A stretch of DNA of 5,406 nt. It comes from Bacteroidota bacterium. GTDB lineage: Bacteria > Bacteroidota > Bacteroidia > Chitinophagales > Chitinophagaceae. Position 1 is the first letter of the stretch. Each line of letters begins with the position of its first letter. The notes beneath the pieces are model-generated. The model worked only from the letters and a program-made list of their open reading frames with translations, was not told the DNA's origin and ran no database searches. Below, one piece after another: positions 1 through 5,191 of this stretch. The stretch spans positions 1 to 5,406 of the forward strand of contig CANHJA010000161.1 of assembly GCA_947460795.1 (NCBI GenBank), in the 5' to 3' direction. Position numbers and translations under genes: made by a program.

Positions 1-320
1 GTGCAGAAAAAGTAAGTGCTTGGTGGTTGATCGCCAGTTATGGAGTTGTCACTATTGGAGAATTGTGTTTAAGCCCAATGGGTTTATCAATAGTTTCTAA
101 ATTAAGTCCCCCAAGAATTACAGCCTTAATGATGGGCGGTTGGTTTTTATCAACTTCTATTGGCAATAAATTAAGTGGTGTTTTAGCGAGTATGTGGGAT
201 GGCTACGAAGACAAAGGAAATTTCTTTTTAGTCAATTTTTCATTGTTGGTAATCGCATTTTTATTCATGCTGTTAATTCTTAAATGGTTGAATAAAATTT
301 TTAATGAATATGTGAAGTAA
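1..320 (+). CDS. POT/PTR2-family proton-dependent oligopeptide transporter, C-terminal fragment
   Basis: This is the last 105 codons of a gene that begins before the window. The reading frame is open from base 3 and ends at TAA 318-320. The fragment starts AEKVSAWW and carries the late POT-family signature GELCLSPMGLS (residues 19-29 of the fragment), then a KLSPPR loop and the helix MMGGWFLSTSIGN (43-55). A final very hydrophobic helix at about residues 74-95 is followed by a short basic tail. These features fit the C-terminal half of an inner-membrane MFS symporter that imports di- and tripeptides with protons. The N-terminal part, with the proton-coupling motif, is outside the window, so substrate range cannot be judged. 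No convincing hairpin terminator follows the stop, so transcription could run into the next region. An internal TTG at 27 is not a real start, because family homology continues upstream of it. Confidence 0.9.
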   Translation, partial: AEKVSAWWLIASYGVVTIGELCLSPMGLSIVSKLSPPRITALMMGGWFLSTSIGNKLSGVLASMWDGYEDKGNFFLVNFSLLVIAFLFMLLILKWLNKIFNEYVK

Positions 321-329
321 ACTCAATAC
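316..329. repeat. 14-bp direct repeat, copy 1
   Basis: AGTAAACTCAATAC occurs here, covering the stop codon of the transporter gene, and again, identical, at 627-640 in the leader of lysS. The match ends after exactly 14 bases on both sides. The two copies bracket the decayed toxin-antitoxin remnant and the lysS promoter. This may be an insertion footprint or simple duplication. Its chance occurrence is low but not negligible in AT-rich DNA. Confidence 0.5.
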
Positions 330-349
330 TTCCTTATTAAATTTTATAG

Positions 350-415
350 CAGGCCATGGATGCTGGTGAATCGTATTCTAATGAAGAGGCTAAATTAATT
401 GCTTCTCCATGGTAA
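350..415 (+). pseudogene. Antitoxin C-terminal remnant (decayed TA module)
   Basis: From 356 the frame reads MDAGESYSNEEAKLIASPW and then stops at TAA 413-415. An in-frame TAG at 347-349 closes it upstream, so only an antitoxin tail seems to survive. It has the same pattern as the end of the intact antitoxin at the other end of this window, GQFYTDDEVDKLTEEW: Gly, aromatic Tyr, Ser/Thr, two or three acidic residues, Lys-Leu or Lys-Leu-Ile, and a Trp close to the stop. The ATG of the following toxin remnant (409-411) overlaps the Trp TGG codon, exactly as the intact toxin ATG does at 4946. The similarity is short and the call is inference. It could also be a chance ORF, but the toxin remnant immediately after it argues against that. 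Confidence 0.45.
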
Positions 416-518
416 CCGTTAAATGGAATAAAAAATCAGAGTAACCTATTTCATTTCAAAAAATGAAATTCGGATTGTTCGAGTTCGCCATACAAAGATG
501 AATCCCAAAAACTTCTAA
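409..518 (+). pseudogene. RelE/ParE-family toxin remnant with internal deletion and frameshift
   Basis: Two toxin-like pieces lie end to end in different frames. The first starts at ATG 409 and reads MVTVKWNKKSE before TAA 442-444. This is the usual opening of RelE/ParE toxins: a short beta strand ending in Trp, then the start of helix 1. The second is open from about 432 and contains RVTYFISKN followed by EIRIVRVRHTKMNPKNF, ending at TAA 516-518. It matches the last two strands and tail of RelE/ParE toxins (a Y-x-I strand, an I-x-I-x-x-V strand, then His-Thr...Asn-Pro). A full toxin is about 90-100 residues; here roughly the middle 55-60 are missing, with the junction near 438-446. The product would be inactive. 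The tail (RVRHT..NP) differs from the intact toxin of this window (RIWDSRQEP), so it is not a recent copy of that gene. Confidence 0.6.
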
Positions 519-554
519 ATATTTCCTCCATAAACTAAAACTATCAAGCTATCC

Positions 555-585
555 TTAGAAAAGAATTTTTTTCGTAGTACTTTTG
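555..585 (+). promoter_or_regulatory. Candidate Bacteroidota sigma-ABfr-type promoter for lysS
   Basis: TACTTTTG at 578-585 is a full match to the -7 consensus TAnnTTTG. Nineteen bases upstream, TTAG at 555-558 matches three of four bases of the -33 box TTTG. Transcription would begin near 592 and leave a leader of about 70 nt before the lysS ATG. The leader includes a weak 6-bp hairpin (597-602 with 608-613) that is not followed by a T tract. Confidence 0.5.
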
Positions 586-626
586 TGCTCTTTAAAAAAA
601 GAAAGCGTCTTTTGTTGATCTGAATC

Positions 627-640
627 AGTAAACTCAATAC
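627..640. repeat. 14-bp direct repeat, copy 2
   Basis: Second identical copy of AGTAAACTCAATAC (first copy at 316-329), located in the leader of lysS, 23 bp before its start codon. Both copies are followed by A/T-rich sequence of loosely similar composition. The distance between copies is 311 bp. Confidence 0.5.
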
Positions 641-663
641 GCCACTATAAAAAATTAAATTAC

Positions 664-2175
664 ATGTCTTTATCAGAACAAGAAATCATTCGTAGAGAGA
701 AATTAGCTCACTTACAAAGCATGGGCATCGATCCCTATCCAGCGCCATTATTTCCCGTATCCCATTACAGTGAAGATGCTAAAAAGCAATATTCCGACAA
801 CAACAATGAAGCATTTGATGTGGTTGTTGCAGGACGTATCATGAGCATCAACGACAAGGGAAAAGTATTTTTCATTAAAATACAAGATGCAAAAGGCATC
901 ATTCAATGCTATATAAAACGGGATGAAATTTGCCCTGAAGAAGACAATAAAATATTGTTTGACGAAGTCGTAAAGAAAGCCGACTTAGGCGATATCATCG
1001 GAGTGAAAGGCTATATGTTCACCACTAAAACGGGCGAAATTTCGATTCATTCAAAAGAAGTAACCTTACTTTCTAAAAGTTTGAAACCATTGCCAGTGGT
1101 AAAACGTGATGAAGAAGGAAACGTGTTTGATGAAGTAACCGATCCGGAGTTCAGATATCGTCAGCGCTATGCCGATTTAGTAATCAATCCACATGTGAGA
1201 GAAACCTTTGCAAAACGCACGAAATTAATGAACAGCATTCGTACGTATTTAAACGATATGGGCGCTTTGGAAGTAGATACTCCTGTATTGCAAAGCATTC
1301 CTGGTGGTGCAGCTGCACGCCCATTTATAACCCACCACAACGCACTCGACATCCCATTGTATTTGCGTATTGCGAATGAATTGTATTTAAAACGTTTAGT
1401 CGTTGGAGGGTTTGATTTTGTGTATGAGTTCAGTCGTAATTTCAGAAATGAAGGTATGGACAGAACCCACAATCCTGAGTTTACCGTATTGGAATTTTAC
1501 GTAGCCTACAAAGATTATATCTGGATGATGGAAACTACGGAGCAACTATTGGAAAAAGTAGCCTTGGCTACCAACAACAAAACATTGCTTACCGTTGGCG
1601 ACAATGAAATAGAATTTAAAGCGCCATACAAACGCATCAGTATTTACGACGCCATTAAAGAGCATACCGGCATCGATGTGAGTGGCATGGATGAAACAGG
1701 CTTGCGTGAAGTGTGCAAACAATTAAATATTCATGTAGAAGCATCGTCGGGTAAAGGAAAATTGATTGATGAAATTTTTGGAGAAAAATGTGAGAAACAC
1801 TACATCCAACCAACTTTTATCATCGACTATCCGGTAGAAATGAGTCCGTTGACAAAAAAACACCGCAGCAAAGCAGGCTTGGTAGAGCGTTTTGAGTTGA
1901 TGGTAAACGGAAAAGAAATTGCCAACGCCTACACCGAGTTAAACGATCCGATAGACCAACGCGCACGTTTTGAAGAGCAATCTAAACTCATGGAGCGTGG
2001 CGATGACGAAGCCATGTTTATCGACTACGATTTTCTTCGTGCATTGGAATATGGCATGCCACCAACGGCTGGTATTGGTTTTGGTATCGACCGTTTAACG
2101 ATGCTCATGACCAACGAATCGAGCATACAAGATGTTCTTTTCTTCCCTCAAATGAGACCCGAAAAAATGGATTAA
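664..2175 (+). CDS. lysS: Lysyl-tRNA synthetase, class II
   Basis: This enzyme activates lysine with ATP and loads it onto tRNA-Lys in the cytoplasm. The 503 residues match the usual length of bacterial class II LysRS. An N-terminal helix is followed by an OB-fold anticodon-binding domain (about 50-140) and then the catalytic core. Motif 1 lies around 195-222 (EVDTPVLQSIPGGAAARPF). Motif 2 holds FRNEG (260-264) and RTHNPEF (267-273). Motif 3 is GIGFGIDRL (470-478) with its ATP-binding Arg477. Residues matching the lysine pocket of the E. coli enzyme are all present: Glu239, Arg261, Glu277, Tyr279, Asn421, Tyr423 and Glu425. The enzyme should therefore be active. The ATG at 664 is preferred because the N-terminal helix continues upstream of the next Met (codon 20); there is no Shine-Dalgarno, only AAAAATTAAATTAC. 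It is probably monocistronic: a promoter at 555-585 and a terminator at 2196-2224 frame it. Confidence 0.98.
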   Translation: MSLSEQEIIRREKLAHLQSMGIDPYPAPLFPVSHYSEDAKKQYSDNNNEAFDVVVAGRIMSINDKGKVFFIKIQDAKGIIQCYIKRDEICPEEDNKILFDEVVKKADLGDIIGVKGYMFTTKTGEISIHSKEVTLLSKSLKPLPVVKRDEEGNVFDEVTDPEFRYRQRYADLVINPHVRETFAKRTKLMNSIRTYLNDMGALEVDTPVLQSIPGGAAARPFITHHNALDIPLYLRIANELYLKRLVVGGFDFVYEFSRNFRNEGMDRTHNPEFTVLEFYVAYKDYIWMMETTEQLLEKVALATNNKTLLTVGDNEIEFKAPYKRISIYDAIKEHTGIDVSGMDETGLREVCKQLNIHVEASSGKGKLIDEIFGEKCEKHYIQPTFIIDYPVEMSPLTKKHRSKAGLVERFELMVNGKEIANAYTELNDPIDQRARFEEQSKLMERGDDEAMFIDYDFLRALEYGMPPTAGIGFGIDRLTMLMTNESSIQDVLFFPQMRPEKMD

Positions 2176-2195
2176 TAAAAAACATCCCACAATAT

Positions 2196-2224
2196 AAAAA
2201 GCTCCCTTTCAGGAGCTTTTTTTT
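2196..2224 (+). terminator. Rho-independent terminator after lysS, possibly bidirectional
   Basis: A perfect 10-bp stem, AAAAAGCTCC (2196-2205) with GGAGCTTTTT (2212-2221), encloses the 6-nt loop CTTTCA. The 3' side runs into eight consecutive T (2217-2224), 20 bases after the lysS stop codon. Because the 5' arm starts with five A, the structure also presents a T run on the - strand. It could therefore end the converging four-gene operon as well. Confidence 0.9.
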
Positions 2225-2256
2225 ATTTTATGGAATCGAGGACATTTTCTTTGTGC

Positions 2257-2300
2257 ATCTTCGGTGGCGCCTGTTCCGCTATTCGGAAACGCAGAAGCAG
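2257..2300. other. GC-rich island with hairpin between convergent genes
   Basis: This short stretch is clearly richer in G and C than its surroundings. It contains the palindrome GGCGCC (2266-2271) and an imperfect hairpin, GTTCCG (2273-2278) with CGGAAAC (2284-2290), around the loop CTATT with one bulged A. Both + frames starting near 2226-2230 are open across it for about 30 codons, but neither product resembles a known protein. Next to it, TTTGG (2313-2317) and CCAAA (2325-2329) can pair, and TTGAAT/ATTCAA (2349-2354/2360-2365) folds over the stop codon of the M48 gene. The composition suggests a dispersed intergenic repeat unit or a small structured RNA element. A single copy cannot decide this. 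Confidence 0.3.
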
Positions 2301-2357
2301 TCTAATTAAACCTTTGGCATAAAACCAAATTGGCATTTCATCCTAACGTTGAATTTT

Positions 2358-3155
2358 TTATTCAATCAATTTATCTTTTAATTTGTCCCAAGCAGCAGTT
2401 GTAATTACGCTGGTATATTTTGATTGTTTGTCTTTACTATATGTTACAATGTATTCAGCTCTATCTTTTGAATCTGGATGTGTGTTTATCCAAGTCAAAT
2501 ACTGAGTAGCTTCATTTTCCTTCTCTGAAAGTTTAAATAGAAAATCAGCAAATGGAGCTGGATTTATTTTTGCTTTTATAAGATAATCTACCGCTTTTAT
2601 ATCCGCTTCTTTTTCTAAGCTTCTATCAAATGCAGTTGATGAAAGCATTTTGGCAGTCTCTTTAATTACCTCGGTACCTCCTTTTCCTGTTGTCATTGAA
2701 ATTAAAACAGAAAGCCCAACTTCTTTGACAAGTTTTTTCATCACATGATTCAAATTAATGTGCGCCATCTCATGGCAAATAACCCCACACAATTCTTCCT
2801 GATTGTCTGCGTTTAGTATTAAGCCGCTGTAAATAATTAAATGTCCATTTGGCAAAGCGAAAGCATTGATGTCTTCTTTAGTAAATACATGCACTTTTAT
2901 AGATTCTCTATTGATGTTATTGGCGGTGCATATTCGACTGACCATACTGTCAATCGTTTTTATCACAAATGGATTTTTATTTTCTTGTTCATTCTTTTGG
3001 AAAGTTTCCCAAAAAAGATCGCCTAGCTTTTCTTCTGTTTTATCTGTGACTTTCTGAACATTGAAAACTCGAACCCAATTTATTTTTGTAAGCAAAAACC
3101 AACTACCAAAAAATAACATAAGGGTAATGGCTCCTTGAATAATCGTTTTTTTCAT
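2358..3155 (-). CDS. Membrane-anchored M48-family zinc metalloprotease
   Basis: This 265-residue protein begins with a single hydrophobic segment (about residues 5-23) that can act as an uncleaved signal anchor. No lipobox Cys is seen, so the catalytic domain probably faces the periplasm. The M48 domain follows. The zinc motif is HEMAH at 128-132, with His128 and His132 as ligands and Glu129 catalytic. The downstream ExxxD motif EKEAD (181-185) supplies the third ligand, Glu181. ALPNGHLIIYSGLI (100-113) and the late THPDSKDR (225-232) are further family marks, as in BepA/YfgC- and Oma1-like peptidases of about 250-300 residues. Such proteases usually clear misfolded or misassembled envelope proteins. 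It is the last gene of the four-gene operon, starting 2 nt after the stop of the DUF4870-like gene, which suggests translational coupling. Its exact substrate is unknown. Confidence 0.92.
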   Translation of the reverse strand: MKKTIIQGAITLMLFFGSWFLLTKINWVRVFNVQKVTDKTEEKLGDLFWETFQKNEQENKNPFVIKTIDSMVSRICTANNINRESIKVHVFTKEDINAFALPNGHLIIYSGLILNADNQEELCGVICHEMAHINLNHVMKKLVKEVGLSVLISMTTGKGGTEVIKETAKMLSSTAFDRSLEKEADIKAVDYLIKAKINPAPFADFLFKLSEKENEATQYLTWINTHPDSKDRAEYIVTYSKDKQSKYTSVITTAAWDKLKDKLIE

Positions 3156-3157
3156 AA

Positions 3158-3589
3158 TTATGATTTACAAATTAGGGATGTCAAACTGCCATAAAACCAC
3201 CATTCTACATGAATGCCTTTTCTTGTTTTAATGGCCGTGTAAATGGTTGTGATAAATTCAACAATATTGAATGTGAGTGCGACAATCATATACGCTATAT
3301 AATTCGTTGAAATAATTTCATCTGTAAAAAGGATTGAAATTGTCCACCAAAAACCATAGCTATTCATAAATAGCATAGACAATTGCGACAACAAAGCTTG
3401 AGTGCAATGCCAACGAACAAAATAGGCTCCTTTTCGATTTCCTACATAAAATATTAAGGTAGCAATGAGATTGATAATGGGCAATGGCAATCCTACAATG
3501 ATTGCAATTAACGACATTAAATAACTATTGGAAGCTGTTTCTGCTTCATGCTCTCCAGGTTGGTAAGCAAATTGTTTTACATGTATCAT
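3158..3589 (-). CDS. DUF4870-like small polytopic membrane protein
   Basis: With the start chosen here the protein has 143 residues. A short polar N-terminus is followed by hydrophobic segments at about 22-48, 66-90 and 98-120, and a shorter one at about 128-142. The segment from PLPIINLIATLIFYVGNRKG to FVRWHCTQALLSQ (about 35-69) resembles DUF4870/Tic20-like membrane proteins, in which a His...Gln-Ala pair opens the second helix. I make that family call by resemblance only. A longer frame opens at 3616, but it would overlap the upstream gene by 31 nt. The ATG at 3589-3587 forms the overlap ATGA with the stop codon of the DUF2752 gene and keeps the whole conserved region, so it is the more likely start. 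Two bases separate its TAA from the M48 protease start. Function unknown; the context implies a partner of the protease or of the TM2 and DUF2752 proteins. Confidence 0.8.
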   Translation of the reverse strand: MIHVKQFAYQPGEHEAETASNSYLMSLIAIIVGLPLPIINLIATLIFYVGNRKGAYFVRWHCTQALLSQLSMLFMNSYGFWWTISILFTDEIISTNYIAYMIVALTFNIVEFITTIYTAIKTRKGIHVEWWFYGSLTSLICKS

Positions 3590-3999
3590 AGTCCTTTTGT
3601 TATATTCCAAATCCAATTGATAATTACTATAATTACTAATGGAATTGCGAGTTGTGGTCTCTTTATATCGGTTTCTACTCTTTGATAAAAATTAAATAAT
3701 GAGTTTCTTTTAGTGATTATATCCGCAATAATCCAAATTGGAGACAAAAACAAAATGAATGCAATTAAATAACCCATTGGATTAATATAAAAAGCTTCCA
3801 TGAAATCCCCTTTAATCAAAGACAAAATGGAACGTGTTGAACCGCAAGATGGGCAGGGTATATTGGTTATTTTTTTTATAAAACATACTGCCGTTTTGCT
3901 CTTGGCATGTTCTTGCGACATACCAATAAAAAGCCAAATATACCCTGCTATACAAGCTGTAAACAGGAGAGCATACAGCTTGTTCCTGCTCACATTCAT
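3586..3999 (-). CDS. DUF2752-domain membrane protein
   Basis: The preferred start gives 137 residues. A hydrophobic segment at about 8-26 comes first. The DUF2752 hallmark follows: Cys39, then IPCPSCGSTRS (47-57) with the CPxCGxTR core, then GDFMEAFYINP (64-74). Two more membrane segments lie at about 76-95 and 117-134. The paired cysteines face each other in a CxxC arrangement that could bind metal or form a disulfide, but no biochemical role is established for the family. A longer frame begins at 4065, but that would add 22 polar residues overlapping the TM2 gene by 67 nt. The ATG at 3999-3997 shares one base with the TM2 stop codon (TAATG), a typical termination-reinitiation junction, and the domain starts after it. 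The gene ends in the ATGA overlap with the next gene, so it sits in the middle of a translationally coupled set. Confidence 0.88.
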   Translation of the reverse strand: MNVSRNKLYALLFTACIAGYIWLFIGMSQEHAKSKTAVCFIKKITNIPCPSCGSTRSILSLIKGDFMEAFYINPMGYLIAFILFLSPIWIIADIITKRNSLFNFYQRVETDIKRPQLAIPLVIIVIINWIWNITKGL

Positions 4000-4337
4000 T
4001 AATACAAAAATGGTTGCATTTTCTCCATATTCTTGTCTCTGGTTGCTTTTTGAATCATGAACCAATCAATAATAGTCCAAATACCAAAGCCACCGCAAGT
4101 TAAAAGTTTACCCACTCCAATTCCTGTATCTCCAATCATAAAACGATCAATTCCAAGAGAACCTGCTAAAATTGAAACGATTAAGCTTGTTGTTGGATCT
4201 TTCAATTGTAACGTTGAAATCATAGCCCATTTAGAATCGTCGATGGCTAATAATCTCTCTCTAATAAAATTAATTTGATGACTTTCAAAGAATTTAGAAT
4301 TTGACATGATAAACATATCTACTTTTTGTGCTTCCAT
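3999..4337 (-). CDS. TM2-domain membrane protein
   Basis: This 112-residue protein leads the four-gene operon. Residues 1-45 are polar and helical (ESHQINFIRERLLAIDDSKW), an extension that I recall from Bacteroidota TM2 proteins. The TM2 domain follows. KDPTTSLIVSILAGSLGIDRF (46-66) is the first helix with the conserved Asp-Arg-Phe turn. MIGDTGIGVGKLLTCGGFGIW (67-87) and IIDWFMI (89-95) form the second helix. TM2 proteins are small two-helix membrane proteins whose loop motif resembles that of G-protein-coupled receptors; the bacterial role is unknown. The stop TAA shares one base with the ATG of the DUF2752 gene. The start at 4337 is preceded by the A-rich ACATAAAA on its own strand. A possible promoter lies about 140 bp upstream and an 18-codon ORF sits in the leader. 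Confidence 0.92.
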   Translation of the reverse strand: MEAQKVDMFIMSNSKFFESHQINFIRERLLAIDDSKWAMISTLQLKDPTTSLIVSILAGSLGIDRFMIGDTGIGVGKLLTCGGFGIWTIIDWFMIQKATRDKNMEKMQPFLY

Positions 4338-4365
4338 TTTTATGTTTTTTTTTATTTAAAATTTA

Positions 4366-4422
4366 CTACTCATATGGCTTTTCGTTTTCGCCCTGTTTTT
4401 TGAAATGGTCACTGGACTCCAT
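4366..4422 (-). CDS. Candidate 18-codon upstream ORF in the TM2 operon leader
   Basis: On the - strand an ATG at 4422 opens MESSDHFKKQGENEKPYE and ends with tandem stops TAG TAA, 28 nt before the TM2 start. The ATG is preceded by ATAAATAAAA, the A/T-rich context typical of initiation in Bacteroidota. It lies inside the predicted leader. The peptide is hydrophilic and has no match that I recognise. It may be a leader peptide that tunes the operon, a small protein, or chance. Confidence 0.25.
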   Translation of the reverse strand: MESSDHFKKQGENEKPYE

Positions 4423-4473
4423 TTTTATTTATAAAATTTCTATTTAGTTATCACTAAAAATCATTCTATCTCT

Positions 4474-4504
4474 CAAATATATAAATTTAATCTATTAAAA
4501 ACGA
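4474..4504 (-). promoter_or_regulatory. Candidate promoter for the TM2-DUF2752-DUF4870-M48 operon
   Basis: On the - strand TATATTTG (4481 down to 4474) matches the Bacteroidota -7 element TAnnTTTG exactly. The -33 position, 19-20 bases upstream, reads TCGT or TTCG, only a partial match to TTTG. The start of transcription would fall near 4467, giving a leader of about 130 nt that contains the short ORF at 4422-4366. Confidence 0.35.
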
Positions 4505-4643
4505 ATGATTGATAAGATTAACAGAGACGATTTCACAGCTCTTCATATTTCTTACCCAAGATTCACTCCTACATGAATTCATTGTTTTATCTATCTACAA
4601 AAAGTATATGAGTCTTAAAAAAAATATTTGCTTCAATTTACAA

Positions 4644-4946
4644 TCACTCAACCTTGTACTTTATTTTTATTGGTTCTTGTCGTGAGTCCCAAATTCTTAA
4701 AATAACCAAGTGCGTTTCACTTTCTTCGTAAATAAGTAAATAGTCACTTACTATCATTCTTTTTACATTTTCAAAATTGGTATTTCTTCCAAGCGTTGAA
4801 TTTCTTAAAATTGATTTAATGGTTTCTTTAAATAATTTATTCAACTTCCGATTATATAAATTTGATTTATTTCGATGATTCCAATAGGAAAATAGTTGTA
4901 CTTTATCGTGAAATGCATTTTCTGACCAAATTACTCTTTTAGCCAT
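4644..4946 (-). CDS. RelE/ParE-superfamily toxin of a type II toxin-antitoxin pair
   Basis: This 100-residue basic protein has the RelE/ParE layout. A first strand with Trp (KRVIWSENA, 3-11) leads into a long helix with YWNHRNKS (21-28), then a second helix. The middle carries TLGRNTNFENVKRMIV (51-66, conserved Gly-Arg and Arg63), followed by the strand YLLIYEE (69-75) and the closing strand VILRIWDSRQEP (81-92). Arg84, Asp87 and Arg89 in that strand are typical of Bacteroidota members. RelE relatives cut mRNA at the ribosome and ParE relatives inhibit gyrase; which applies cannot be told here. The start ATG lies inside the end of the antitoxin gene (16-nt overlap), so the toxin is probably made only after antitoxin translation. 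Length and motifs look intact. Confidence 0.88.
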   Translation of the reverse strand: MAKRVIWSENAFHDKVQLFSYWNHRNKSNLYNRKLNKLFKETIKSILRNSTLGRNTNFENVKRMIVSDYLLIYEESETHLVILRIWDSRQEPIKIKYKVE

Positions 4947-5167
4947 TCTTCTGTAAGTTTATCAACTTCATCATCGGTATAAAATTGCCCATTGGCAACT
5001 TGCTGTCTGGCATTAACAATCGCTGCTTTTTGGTTTTCATTCAAAAAATATGTTTCATCGCTCGATGTTTCAAATTCAAGCAAACGAAGCACACTTTCAA
5101 GAATATCTTGGTCTGTAGTGATTTGAATTTTGCTAATCAGTTGCTTTTGTAATTCCAATGTTGACAT
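4931..5167 (-). CDS. Antitoxin of the type II toxin-antitoxin pair
   Basis: A small acidic 78-residue protein encoded directly upstream of the toxin and overlapping it by 16 nt, the standard antitoxin-first order. The N-terminal half (about 5-32, LQKQLISKIQITTDQDILESVLRLLE in parts) is helical and likely mediates dimerisation. The C-terminal part (LNENQKAAIVNARQQVANG, 42-60, then QFYTDDEVDKLTEEWLKE) resembles the addiction-module components in which a helix and a Tyr-[ST]-acidic-acidic-Glu-Val tail wrap round the toxin. No clear helix-turn-helix or ribbon-helix-helix DNA-binding domain is seen, so autoregulation is uncertain. The ATG at 5167 is preceded by ATATTGCG. A promoter match lies only about 15 nt upstream. 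Confidence 0.82.
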   Translation of the reverse strand: MSTLELQKQLISKIQITTDQDILESVLRLLEFETSSDETYFLNENQKAAIVNARQQVANGQFYTDDEVDKLTEEWLKE

Positions 5168-5181
5168 CGCAATATTTTTAT

Positions 5182-5189
5182 CAAAGCTA
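5182..5189 (-). promoter_or_regulatory. Candidate -7 promoter element for the toxin-antitoxin operon
   Basis: On the - strand TAGCTTTG (5189 down to 5182) fits TAnnTTTG exactly, 14 nt before the antitoxin ATG. The leader would therefore be very short (about 8 nt). The expected -33 region (about 5209-5212) reads TATT, a poor match, so the element is only tentative. Confidence 0.35.
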
Positions 5190-5191
5190 AG

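Larger units (their letters stand above)
4338..4643. other. Intergenic region between the TM2 operon and the toxin gene
   Basis: About 306 bases without an intact conventional gene. The half nearest the TM2 gene holds its leader, with the candidate upstream ORF and promoter given separately. The half nearest the toxin holds the 10-bp palindrome ATGAATTCAT (4573-4582) and a run of eight A (4617-4624). On the - strand that run is a T run 20 bases past the toxin stop, but it lacks a convincing stem. I recognise no RNA gene or repeat array here. Confidence 0.6.

Noticed and set aside
354..412. Two CCATGG palindromes (354-359 and 407-412) bounding the antitoxin remnant
   Set aside because: Six-base palindromes are common. 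The second is explained by the antitoxin Trp codon overlapping the toxin ATG, and no longer symmetry joins them.
1167..1472. 101-codon open frame on the - strand inside lysS
   Set aside because: It lies entirely within the strongly conserved catalytic core of lysS and its translation resembles no protein family; it is a shadow of the + strand gene.
2230..2322. 30-codon + strand frame across the GC-rich island
   Set aside because: Short, arginine- and serine-rich, with no recognisable motif, and a second + frame is equally open here; coding is not supported.
4403..4424. Inverted repeat AAATGG/CCATTT as a terminator or riboswitch
   Set aside because: Six AT-rich pairs with a 10-base loop, and no gene upstream on the + strand to terminate. 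On the - strand it lacks a T tract.
4505..4576. 23-codon + strand frame in the intergenic region
   Set aside because: No family resemblance, no convincing promoter on that strand, and length within chance expectation.
4573..4582. Palindrome ATGAATTCAT as an operator
   Set aside because: Perfect but isolated, far from any promoter candidate, and easily due to chance in AT-rich DNA.
4617..4624. Run of eight A as an intrinsic terminator for the toxin gene
   Set aside because: The T run exists on the - strand but no stable stem precedes it.
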